From Anaerolineae bacterium (GTDB lineage: Bacteria; Chloroflexota; Anaerolineae; JAADDB01), in the NCBI GenBank assembly GCA_015486895.1, contig WFQT01000199.1, positions 1 through 15,783 on the forward strand: a stretch of DNA of 15,783 nucleotides, given 5' to 3'. The position numbers and the translations under genes were made by a program. Under the pieces are notes generated by a model. That model had not been told where the DNA came from and ran no database searches. It was given only the letters and a program-made list of their open reading frames with translations. Position 1 is the first letter of the stretch, and every line of letters begins with the position of its first letter. Positions 6,948 to 13,889 of the stretch are shown here, one piece after another.

Positions 6948-7787
6948 GTGATTAACAAGCGCGTACTGCAGATGTTGGCCATTGACCCGGAGTTGGTGCA
7001 TCGGGTTCTGATGGAGTTCTTAGGCCGGGAGACGGCCCGTTTTGGTTTCGGGCGAGCTGTCGTTGGGCTTTCTGGCGGCATCGATTCCGCAACGGCATGT
7101 GCTTTGGCTGCCCATGCTTTGGGACCTGAGAACGTGCTGGCGGTCTGCATGCCGTATCGGACATCTAGCCCTGACAGCTTGACCGATGCTCAGGCGGTTA
7201 TTGACCAGTTGGGTGTGCAGCACAAGACTATAGAGATTACGCCCATGGTGGAGCCGCTGTTTGCCGGCCAGCCGGAGATGTCTAAGCGGCGCCGTGGTAA
7301 CGTCATGGCGCGACAACGAATGATTGTGCTCTATGACCAGTCCGCTGCTTGGAATGGCTTGGTGATAGGCACTGGCAACAAAACGGAAATCCTTTTAGGC
7401 TACTCGACCCTGTTCGGGGACTCGGCCAGCGCTTTGAATCCTTTGGGGGATCTGTACAAGACACAGTTACGTCAATTGGCGGCCTATTTAGGCTTGCCGG
7501 AGCAAGTGATTCATAAGCCTCCTTCCGCCGATCTCTGGGTGGGGCAAACGGATGAACAAGAGCTGGGCTTCACTTACGCCGAAGCGGATCAAATTCTTTA
7601 CCTCCTTTTCGATGGTCGTTATAGCGTGGAAGAGGTAGTAGCCGAGGGATTTACGGAATCATTGGTACGGGCTGTCTGGGAACGGGTGCGGCGCAACCAG
7701 TACAAACGGCTCATGCCCATTATCGCTAAATTGAGTACCCGCACCGTGGGCAGCGATTTTCTTTATCCTCGTGATTGGGGTACGTGA
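6948..7787 (+). CDS. nadE: NAD+ synthetase, ammonia-dependent type
   Basis: This 279-residue cytosolic enzyme amidates nicotinic acid adenine dinucleotide to NAD+ with ATP, the last step of NAD synthesis. The PP-loop SGGIDS lies at residues 42-47. GTGNKTEILLGYSTLFGD and the C-terminal KPPSADLWVGQTDEQELGF are typical active-site segments. There is no N-terminal glutaminase (nitrilase-like) domain, so it should use free ammonia or an unknown ammonia donor. I chose GTG 6948 (MINKRVLQ) because GGGGGGAG (6937-6944) lies just upstream; the frame extends to TTG 6885, but those residues do not look native. ATG 6972 is an alternative. nadK lies 3 kb downstream on the same strand. Confidence 0.94.
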   Translation: MINKRVLQMLAIDPELVHRVLMEFLGRETARFGFGRAVVGLSGGIDSATACALAAHALGPENVLAVCMPYRTSSPDSLTDAQAVIDQLGVQHKTIEITPMVEPLFAGQPEMSKRRRGNVMARQRMIVLYDQSAAWNGLVIGTGNKTEILLGYSTLFGDSASALNPLGDLYKTQLRQLAAYLGLPEQVIHKPPSADLWVGQTDEQELGFTYAEADQILYLLFDGRYSVEEVVAEGFTESLVRAVWERVRRNQYKRLMPIIAKLSTRTVGSDFLYPRDWGT

Positions 7788-8089
7788 GGATGTAAACAGA
7801 TCAGGCACGTGGCAGTCGCCATGAGCGGTTTGCACACCGCATAACGATGAAAATAAAGTGCAGATAACGCTGATGGTCGCAGATGAACGCTGATCTTTTA
7901 AAAATCTGCGGAAATCTCGAGAATCTGCGTCAATCAGCGTCCTATTTTCGAAGCAGGCACGCTTGCCTACAGTAAGCCTGGCATGTGAACGCAGGGTGCA
8001 GGGTTCCTACTGCTTGGGCGGGACAGTGTTCGTAGTAGCCATAATTAAATGTTAGGCTACCTTTCATTATGGAAAGGGGTAAATCGGTC
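7788..8089. other. Intergenic gap with repeats and hairpins
   Basis: Besides the palindrome at 7849-7949, this gap holds GCGGT (7825-7829) with ACCGC (7836-7840), an imperfect hairpin with AGGCA and TGCCT arms at 7953-7970, and two alternative pairings near the next gene: GTAGCC (8034-8039) with GGCTAC (8054-8059), and CCATAAT (8038-8044 approx.) with ATTATGG (8066-8072). These overlap the region before the ribosome-binding site AAAGGGG of the next gene. No clear terminator T-tract or sigma70 promoter was found. Confidence 0.5.
7849..7949. repeat. Palindromic intergenic repeat, CGCTGAT/CGCAGAT nonamer type
   Basis: The outer arms GAAAATA (7849-7855) and TATTTTC (7943-7949) are exact inverted repeats. 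Inside, ACGCTGATGG, CGCAGATGA and ACGCTGATC run in one direction, and AATCTGCGG, AATCTGCGTC and AATCAGCGT run back in complement around a CTTTTAAAAA centre. In RNA this would fold into a hairpin of about 100 bases. The same CGCTGAT vocabulary occurs in the nested element at 12612-12762, but the ends differ. No flanking duplication was recognised. Confidence 0.65.
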
Positions 8090-10792
8090 ATGGACATATA
8101 CCAGTATCTTAGACCAGCACAAGATACGCGCCTCGGCGTGCATTGGAGTCCTGGTCGACCGACAGTCATTGGCGTGGATGCTGTTCGTAACAATTGGCTT
8201 CCCTTGCTCAAGGCGTTGGGCATAAAGTGGGTCAAGATGTTACATCCCGATGGTTTACCTTTGGCGGAGCTCTTGATAGAGAACGATATCATGCCTGTTG
8301 TTCGGTTGTACCGTGACCGGCCTAATTCTCGCGACCCGGAAAAAGGTGTCTTAGGCCCTTCTGAGCGGGCCGCTTTGGCTGATTACGTTGCTGTTGGTGT
8401 GCGCTATTTTGAGTTTAACAACGAACCGGATATTGTAGCTGAGTGGATGGATGGCTTGCCTGATCCGCAGACTGCGGAGCAAATTGTGGCCCGCAATGCT
8501 ATCTGTGATATGGAAGTCATTTTGAAAGCTGGAGGCTATCCGGCGATTCCGGCCACTGCCGTCTCGACTCGCTGGGATTTGTTGGGAGAAATTATCAAAC
8601 AGGGCGGCGGGGATCTGTTGGAAGGTCCGGTGTGGTGGGCGATCCACAACTACGATATTAATCACCCTTTAGATTATCCCTATGACGATGTTAATCAAAA
8701 CGGCCGTCAGATAACGGAGGCAGTTTGTCAGGCGTTAGGGACAGAGGCGTGGAAAGGCCATACTTGGGGCGAACGGGACTGTGCTACCGTCAACCGATAT
8801 CGCCGTGATGGAGTTAATCCCGGCGATACGATTTTTGATGACAATACTGGCTGGTTGGCTTATACTTATTTCGATGGCCTGGCCCTCCAACATTTGGGCC
8901 GGCATATTCCTATCCTCAGCACGGAGAATGGCCCCATTATCGGTGAGGATGATGATCCTCGCTATCCTACGACCACTGCTGAGTCACACCGGGACAAAAT
9001 ATTGACCATAGCGCGCATCATGATGGGCAGTGATGAGCATAATGAGCAAGCGCCTGATTACTATTTCTGCACTGCTTTCTGGTTGTTGGCCGATGAGAAG
9101 CTAGGCGCTCGCGGTGCTTGGGAGCGAAACGCTTGGGTGAGCGATGTCTGGCCGGGAGGGCAGTTACCGGTTGTGGGGGCGCTGCAGGAGTTGCCTAAGA
9201 AAGCCTGGGTGCTCATAGGTGAGGGAGGCGGTAGCAAACAGCAAAGCAGCATTAGTGGCAAGGCGCTGGGGGGCGATGGTTTGATCTTGCGCCTTCGCAG
9301 TACTGATTACCTGGAAGACCGAGAGATTGAGAAGGAAGAGTACACCTTTGCCGACCTTGGTCCGGGCGTTTACACTCTCTCTGTATTGGGCTCTGAGATT
9401 GAACATGAGGGCTTGGTGCTGAACGGTAGCAATCTCTTAACGGTTGATCTGGACTTGAGTGCCTTGCAGCGCCAGAGTGTGATTTATGGTCATGTTTTGC
9501 ATGCCGAAGGGTATCGACTGCGGCTGCGGGGGCCGGTGCGCCGGACGCGCACGCTGCCGGCGGACGGCCATTATCGCTTTACTCGTCTACCCACCGGTCG
9601 CTATACTCTGGAGGTTAAGGAAGGTGACTTGCTGTACCGGGGTATCGTGCTGGACGGTCGTAACCAAGTGGAGGTGAACCTGGATTTGCATCCGGCCCTT
9701 ACCTGGAACTTCCGGGTGAAAGATGGTGGGCCGGGCCCGGGCTTTGCTGTGGTCCGCTGCAGTGTGGAAGGGGAACCAGACTTATCGGTTCGCTTGTGGG
9801 CCGACGGCTGGGCAGGCACGAGCCAACTCACCGGCAGCAAGACGGAGTATGGTCCCTACGCGTGTGAGTTTGCTCCCTTAGGCGGCGGGCGTTACTACTT
9901 AGAGCCTGCCCAAATCGGGGTACGGGTGACGTTAGAGTTGCCGGCCGCACGGGTTACTTGGGTGGAGTTTTTCCAACAGGCGGTGAGTGGTCCGGCTGAT
10001 AATAGCGTTATCGAGGGCGTGGTGGAGAACGGTGCTGGCTATACTTTGCGTTTATCAGGGCCCCAATCTGATAGCTTGGACTTGACGGCTGGAGGGCGTT
10101 TCCGCTTTGCTAATTTGCCTGCCGGTCGCTACAGCTTGGCTGTCGTCGGCACGCAGGTCGGTCGTTCTGATATTGAGATGAATGGATACAATGCTACCAC
10201 GATACGCTTGGCGCTTTTGGCGCCAGAGCGCAGTGTTGTTCGGGGCACAGTGACCGGCAGGGCAAAAGCGCGGTTAGTCTTGAGCTCCATTACTAATCAG
10301 TGGACAGCTCAAGCTGATGAGGATGGCTCTTATGCGTTTGTCGGCTTGCCAGCGGGAGAGTACGCGCTGCGGGTAGTGGGCACCGATTTGCAACGGACTA
10401 ACATTCAGTTAGATGGCCAGAATGAAGTTCAGGCGGATTTTGCCGTGCCGCAGCAACCGGAGGCAGCAGAGAACTGGGGCTATCAAGTCTCTGACGGTGG
10501 CCCCGGCCCTGGCTTCGGCGTGCTGCGCTGTCGGGTACGAGGAGTACCTGATCTGGCAGTGCATCTTTGGGCAGAGGGCTGGCACGGCATTACTCAGATT
10601 ACAGGTAGCAAAGCGGAGTACGGCAACGATGTATGTGAATTTGCCCCTTTGGGAAGCGGCTACTATTTCCTGCGACCGGAGGGGTTGGGTGTGACTGCCT
10701 CGGTGCTTGTGGACGGACAGCGGGTGTTGTGGGTTGTCTTCGAGAATGCCAACCTGAGTGACCACACGCCATATAAGCCGGCTGAGGGGTAG
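8090..10792 (+). CDS. Clan GH-A-like TIM-barrel protein with duplicated C-terminal beta modules
   Basis: The N-terminal 370 residues look like a glycoside hydrolase clan A barrel: FEFNNEPD puts a candidate acid/base Glu at about residue 112, and ILSTENGPI puts a candidate nucleophile Glu at about 279. The remaining 530 residues have the order B-B-X-B-B-X. B units (about 389-459, 463-533, 638-711, 715-785) are prealbumin/Cna-B-like, with LP(A/T)GRY(S/T)L-type cores and L(D/N)G-N segments. X units (about 539-629 and 796-886) share DGGPGPGF, VRLWADGW or VHLWAEGW, TGSK, and CEFAPLG. No signal peptide or membrane segment is visible, which is odd for a presumed glycan enzyme. ATG 8090 is preferred because AAAGGGG (8073-8079) lies about 10 bases before it; an in-frame ATG at 8069 lacks such a site. 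nadK starts 37 bases after the stop. The substrate is unknown and activity is unproven. Confidence 0.75.
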   Translation: MDIYQYLRPAQDTRLGVHWSPGRPTVIGVDAVRNNWLPLLKALGIKWVKMLHPDGLPLAELLIENDIMPVVRLYRDRPNSRDPEKGVLGPSERAALADYVAVGVRYFEFNNEPDIVAEWMDGLPDPQTAEQIVARNAICDMEVILKAGGYPAIPATAVSTRWDLLGEIIKQGGGDLLEGPVWWAIHNYDINHPLDYPYDDVNQNGRQITEAVCQALGTEAWKGHTWGERDCATVNRYRRDGVNPGDTIFDDNTGWLAYTYFDGLALQHLGRHIPILSTENGPIIGEDDDPRYPTTTAESHRDKILTIARIMMGSDEHNEQAPDYYFCTAFWLLADEKLGARGAWERNAWVSDVWPGGQLPVVGALQELPKKAWVLIGEGGGSKQQSSISGKALGGDGLILRLRSTDYLEDREIEKEEYTFADLGPGVYTLSVLGSEIEHEGLVLNGSNLLTVDLDLSALQRQSVIYGHVLHAEGYRLRLRGPVRRTRTLPADGHYRFTRLPTGRYTLEVKEGDLLYRGIVLDGRNQVEVNLDLHPALTWNFRVKDGGPGPGFAVVRCSVEGEPDLSVRLWADGWAGTSQLTGSKTEYGPYACEFAPLGGGRYYLEPAQIGVRVTLELPAARVTWVEFFQQAVSGPADNSVIEGVVENGAGYTLRLSGPQSDSLDLTAGGRFRFANLPAGRYSLAVVGTQVGRSDIEMNGYNATTIRLALLAPERSVVRGTVTGRAKARLVLSSITNQWTAQADEDGSYAFVGLPAGEYALRVVGTDLQRTNIQLDGQNEVQADFAVPQQPEAAENWGYQVSDGGPGPGFGVLRCRVRGVPDLAVHLWAEGWHGITQITGSKAEYGNDVCEFAPLGSGYYFLRPEGLGVTASVLVDGQRVLWVVFENANLSDHTPYKPAEG

Positions 10793-10829
10793 CCGGTTGC
10801 ATCTATATCTTGTAGCTTGAGGATAATCG

Positions 10830-11663
10830 ATGAAACGCTTTGGTGTCTTGCATCATCCTTTTATTCCGGCGTCACTGCCATTGGCGGATGAAATTGCTTC
10901 TTACTTGAAGCAGCTCGGTTATGATACGTTCCGGTGCTCCAGTTGGGAAGAAGATACACTGCGGGAAGTAGTTGGGCAACTTGATATGTTGATTGTCTTG
11001 GGCGGTGATGGCACCATGTTACGGGCAGGCCGTGTCGCTGCCGGCTACGGGATACCGATTATCGGGGTGAATATGGGCCGCTTGGGTTTCTTGGCAGAAG
11101 TGCTTCCTGACCAGTGGCAGGAAGCCGTGGACGAAATTCTGCGGGGAAACTTCTGGCAGGAAGAGCGGTTAATGTTAGAAGCTACCATGTTCCGCAACGG
11201 GGGACTACTTGTTGGGCGCTACCGAGCTTTGAATGATGTTGTGATCAGCAGGGGAAGCCTGGCCCGTTTAGTGCGCATCAATGCCATGGTCGATGGTGGC
11301 CACTTGACCATGTATAAGGCTGATGGTGTTATCGTAGCTACACCGACCGGTTCCACCGGCTACGCGCTGGCTGTTGGGGGTCCGATTTTACCCCCAGAGT
11401 TGAAGAATATTCTGCTTATTGCTATTGCACCTCATTTGTGTTTAGACCGGAGCGTTATCCTTTCTGAGGGTACTGTGGTAACACTGCGGGTGGACACGGA
11501 TCACCAGGCGATTTTGACAGTGGACGGCCAGTTCGAGGTGGAGATGTTTAATGGCGATCGTCTGGAAGTCAAAAGTAGTCCTCACGTGGCCGTTTTCGCT
11601 CATATCCGGGAGCGTAATTATTTCTACCGCACGCTAATGGAGAGATTGCGTTGGTCTGTTTGA
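10830..11663 (+). CDS. nadK: NAD kinase
   Basis: This 277-residue cytosolic enzyme phosphorylates NAD+ to NADP+. The diagnostic GGDGT is at residues 58-62 (catalytic Asp60), followed by NMGRLGFLAEV, NDVVISRG, the ADGVIVATPTGSTGYALAVG segment and VDGQFE near the C-terminus. Length fits bacterial NAD kinases. GAGG about nine bases before the ATG supports the start. It is 37 bases after the barrel-protein gene and probably shares its mRNA; nadE lies on the other side of that gene. A weak hairpin, ACCGTAC (11723-11729) with GTACGGT (11745-11751), lies about 60 bases downstream without a T-tract. Confidence 0.96.
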   Translation: MKRFGVLHHPFIPASLPLADEIASYLKQLGYDTFRCSSWEEDTLREVVGQLDMLIVLGGDGTMLRAGRVAAGYGIPIIGVNMGRLGFLAEVLPDQWQEAVDEILRGNFWQEERLMLEATMFRNGGLLVGRYRALNDVVISRGSLARLVRINAMVDGGHLTMYKADGVIVATPTGSTGYALAVGGPILPPELKNILLIAIAPHLCLDRSVILSEGTVVTLRVDTDHQAILTVDGQFEVEMFNGDRLEVKSSPHVAVFAHIRERNYFYRTLMERLRWSV

Positions 11664-11722
11664 GCAGAATTTGCCGGCGGTAGGGGCCTGAGCTATTGTG
11701 AAGGGCTCTAATCACGGTTAGT

Positions 11723-11751
11723 ACCGTACCGACGAAATTCTTGTGTACGGT
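11723..11751 (+). other. Perfect 7-bp inverted repeat after nadK
   Basis: ACCGTAC (11723-11729) and GTACGGT (11745-11751) are exact inverted repeats with a 15-base loop. There is no T-tract, so a terminator role is weak. The stem ends five bases before the palindromic repeat at 11756. Confidence 0.4.
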
Positions 11752-11755
11752 GCAA

Positions 11756-11851
11756 GAAAATGGACCACAGATCCCACCGATTACACAGATTACGCCGATA
11801 GAAAAAGCCAAAAAATTAATGTAACCTGCGCAAATCTGTGGTTGCCTTTTC
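11756..11851. repeat. Palindromic intergenic repeat, CACAGATTA nonamer type
   Basis: GAAAATGG-ACCACAGAT (11756-11772) is matched in reverse complement by ATCTGTGGT-TGCCTTTTC (11834-11851); the inner eight bases CCACAGAT and ATCTGTGG pair exactly. Between them are degenerate nonamers CCACCGATT, ACACAGATT and ACGCCGATA. It shares the core of the elements at 324 and 12526 but not their CTGGA ends. The open frame of the next gene runs back into this repeat and produces a false N-terminal extension. Confidence 0.65.
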
Positions 11852-11931
11852 AGTTCTGGCTCGGCCAGGTTAGATTAGCGTGTTCGCTCAGCCGGCTCAT
11901 TTTGAATATATCCATTACGAAGGGGGAAGAA

Positions 11932-12489
11932 GTGACGGAAGGCGCTGTCGCGTCAGATGACAAGGAGCCTGGGGCTACGGAAGGCGCTGTCACGTCAGAC
12001 GACAAAGAGCCTGTGGTGATGTATTGCACAAATCATCCTGACCGGGTGACCTATTTACGCTGTAACAAGTGCGGCCGGCCCATGTGCACGGACTGCCTGG
12101 TTTTGACGGATGTGGGTTATCGTTGTCATGATTGCATTCGGGATCAGCAAAGCCGCTTTTTTAATGCTGGTCTTTCCAATGTGGGGTTGGCAGTGCTGAT
12201 TTCTTTCGCCGAAGGGGTACTCTTGATATTGGTGGGCCTTCTGGTGGTCCTTTTCATCGGCTTTTGGGGCTTATTGCTGGCACCTGCCTTAGCCGGATTG
12301 GCAGCCGACGGAACTTGGCGCGCCGCCAGTCGCCAGCGGGCGCGCCGCTTGCGAATTTATACTACCGTGGCTCTGATAGGAGGAGCATTGGCAGGAGGAG
12401 CGATCGTGGTGCTCTTTATCCCCATAGGCCTGTGGGGGTTCTTGTTTTTTGTCATTGGCGTGTTTACATTTTATAATCGCGTGCCATAA
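11932..12489 (+). CDS. B-box-type zinc-finger membrane protein
   Basis: The 185-residue protein starts with an acidic tandem repeat, TEGAVASDDKEPGA and TEGAVTSDDKEPVV (residues 2-29). A treble-clef/B-box-like zinc module follows: YCTNHPDRVTYLRC, NKCGRPMCTDCLV, GYRCHDC. The C-terminal 110 residues are hydrophobic and form about three to four membrane helices, with a basic cytoplasmic loop ASRQRARRLR. Similar zinc modules precede rhomboid or other membrane domains in Chloroflexota, and a rhomboid gene lies 2.2 kb downstream; a functional link is only inferred. The GTG at 11932 is chosen because AAGGGGGAAG ends two bases upstream (the G-run is about six bases away). The frame extends to 11743, but those 63 codons are mostly repeat DNA. 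Function is unknown. Confidence 0.75.
   Translation: MTEGAVASDDKEPGATEGAVTSDDKEPVVMYCTNHPDRVTYLRCNKCGRPMCTDCLVLTDVGYRCHDCIRDQQSRFFNAGLSNVGLAVLISFAEGVLLILVGLLVVLFIGFWGLLLAPALAGLAADGTWRAASRQRARRLRIYTTVALIGGALAGGAIVVLFIPIGLWGFLFFVIGVFTFYNRVP
11935..12018 (+). repeat. In-frame 42-bp tandem duplication inside the zinc-finger gene
   Basis: Bases 11935-11976 and 11977-12018 encode two consecutive 14-residue units that differ only at residue 6 and the last two residues. Several third-position changes (GAT/GAC, AAG/AAA) show the duplication is not brand new. It lengthens an acidic, probably disordered tail before the zinc module. Confidence 0.8.
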
Positions 12490-12525
12490 TAGTGCTGTTG
12501 GGGTGAATCAATCTTATCTGGTTAA

Positions 12526-12829
12526 CTGGAGTCTGGCGAAAATGACGTTTTAGTCTTGATCGAGCTATCTTTGCCACAGATTACACAGATTGCACGGATT
12601 AAAAACATAAGGTTACTACTCAACCTTCCCAACAATCGGATGCTGATGACGCTGATACACGCTGATTTTCGCTGATCGTTTCTGGTTTATTTGTTTTATC
12701 TGCGAGTATCAGCGTGAAATATGCGGTATCTGTGTTCTATTTGCTCAAGGTTGAGCAGTTACAACACAAGGATAAAATCTGTGAAATTCTGTGTTTTCCT
12801 GTGGCTAAAATGGAAGCGCCAGTGTCCGG
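12526..12829. mobile_element. MITE-like palindromic element, copy 2 (interrupted)
   Basis: This copy begins CTGGAGTCTGGCG and ends CGCCAGTGTCCGG; TTTTAGTC on the left faces GGCTAAAA on the right. The left arm (12526-12602) matches the copy at 324-390 with about six substitutions, one single-base gap and one extra 9-bp unit (ACACAGATT). The arms continue inward as CCACAGATTACACAGATT against AATCTGTGAAATTCTGTG. The flanking 7-mers are TGGTTAA (12519-12525) and TGATTAA (12830-12836), 6 of 7 identical. A different element occupies 12612-12762. Without that insert and its 8-bp duplication the element is about 145 bp, close to the 133 bp of copy 1. No coding capacity. Confidence 0.7.
12612..12762. 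mobile_element. Second MITE-like element nested in the first
   Basis: The ends GTTACTACTCAACCTT (12612-12627) and AAGGTTGAGCAGTTAC (12747-12762) are inverted repeats matching at 14 of 16 positions. The 8 bases immediately outside are AACATAAG (12604-12611) and AACACAAG (12763-12770), 7 of 8 identical, as expected for a target-site duplication. The core holds four CGCTGAT units with 9-10-bp spacing and complementary GTATCAGCGTG further on. The whole 151 bp can fold as one hairpin. Confidence 0.65.
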
Positions 12830-12856
12830 TGATTAATGCAAAGGAGCGTAAGGCTG

Positions 12857-13792
12857 ATGTCTGTGTTGCGTAATGTGTTGTTAGCTCTCTCTGAGAGCGA
12901 AGGTGCTCAGAACTTGATTGCGAAGGTTCCTGTTTCTCATCGTATGTCCCGCCGCTTTGTGGCTGGGGAAACATTGGATGAAGCCATGGCGGTCGTACAA
13001 CAATTGAATGCCCGTGGCATGACAGTGACATTGGATCATTTGGGCGAACATGTAATCCACATGGAGGAAGCCGAAGGTGCAGACCGGGAGTATGTTCAGG
13101 CTTTGGCTCGTATTCAGGAGGAGAATGCTCAGAGCGGCATCTCTGTTAAGTTGACGCATTTGGGTCTAGACATTGATGAGGCTTTTTGCTTCCGTAACTT
13201 GGAGGCTGTCGTGGAGCGAGCTGCTGAGGCGAGCCGTTTTGTTCGCATTGATATGGAGAGTTCCGATTACATCGACAAAACGTTAGAATTTTACCGGCGT
13301 GTCCGCTCTGAATTCGACAACGTGGGCATTGTTTTGCAAGGTTACTTGAAGCGCACATTGGCGGATGTACAGGCATTGATCGATGAGGAGATTGGTGATA
13401 TTCGCATAGTGAAAGGTGCTTATGATGAACCACCTGCCATTGCTTACCGAGATCGCCAGCGGATTAACGAGGAGATGGAAAAAGTCATTGCCTTGCTGCT
13501 CAGTGATGAGGCCAGGGCTAAAGGTGCTTTGCTGGCTATGGGTAGCCATGATTCTATCTTGATTAACTACACAAAACGCTTTGCCCACGAGCACAATGTG
13601 CCACTGAATCTCTTTGAGTTCCAGATGTTATACGGCATTCGCCGTGATCTGCAAGCACAATTAGTTCAGGAAGGGTACCGCATGCGTATTTACTTGCCCT
13701 ACGGGGTGGCTTGGTACCCCTATTTTATGCGCCGTCTGGCGGAACGGCCGGCTAATTTGCTTTTCTTCCTGCGAGCGCTCGTTGGCAAGTAG
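12857..13792 (+). CDS. Proline dehydrogenase (monofunctional, FAD-dependent)
   Basis: This 311-residue enzyme oxidises L-proline to pyrroline-5-carboxylate and passes electrons to FAD and the quinone pool, the first step of proline catabolism. Family features are GISVKLTHLG, RIDMES, the GIVLQGYLKRT segment, RIVKGAYDEP, and the C-terminal EFQMLYGIRRDLQ followed by MRIYLPYG and YPYFMRRLAERPAN, which carry the substrate and FAD-contacting residues. Length fits the stand-alone type rather than the PutA fusion. I chose ATG 12857 because AAGGAG (12841-12846) lies 10 bases upstream; the in-frame ATG at 12836 overlaps the end of the element flank and has no such site. The partner P5C dehydrogenase gene is not in this window. 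Confidence 0.92.
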   Translation: MSVLRNVLLALSESEGAQNLIAKVPVSHRMSRRFVAGETLDEAMAVVQQLNARGMTVTLDHLGEHVIHMEEAEGADREYVQALARIQEENAQSGISVKLTHLGLDIDEAFCFRNLEAVVERAAEASRFVRIDMESSDYIDKTLEFYRRVRSEFDNVGIVLQGYLKRTLADVQALIDEEIGDIRIVKGAYDEPPAIAYRDRQRINEEMEKVIALLLSDEARAKGALLAMGSHDSILINYTKRFAHEHNVPLNLFEFQMLYGIRRDLQAQLVQEGYRMRIYLPYGVAWYPYFMRRLAERPANLLFFLRALVGK

Positions 13793-13829
13793 TAGTTTGG
13801 CATAGAATGGATGGGACAGGGAGATCGGT

Positions 13830-13889
13830 ATGGCTGTCCTCTGTGCCTTGCTGGCATTGACGTTATACTCTTTTGCGGGAGGTAGGTAA
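13830..13889 (+). CDS. Possible 19-residue hydrophobic leader ORF
   Basis: ATG 13830 opens a 19-codon frame, MAVLCALLALTLYSFAGGR, closed by TAA at 13887-13889. GGGAG (about 13819-13823) is at a good distance from the ATG. The stop overlaps the next start as TAATG, the usual mark of translational coupling, and its last codons contain the GGAGGT that serves the protease gene. The peptide is almost entirely hydrophobic, like a minimal membrane helix. It may be a leader peptide, a micro-subunit of the protease, or a chance frame. Confidence 0.35.
   Translation: MAVLCALLALTLYSFAGGR

Noticed and set aside
11743..11931. N-terminal extension of the zinc-finger protein
   Set aside because: The codons come from the palindromic repeat, and a better start with a G-rich ribosome-binding site exists at 11932.
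12836..12856. Upstream ATG for proline dehydrogenase (seven extra residues)
   Set aside because: It overlaps the flank of the mobile-like element and has no Shine-Dalgarno upstream; AAGGAG lies after it and serves ATG 12857.
13858..13870. TTGACG and TATACT as a promoter before the protease gene
   Set aside because: The two boxes are adjacent with almost no spacer, so they cannot act as -35 and -10 of one promoter.
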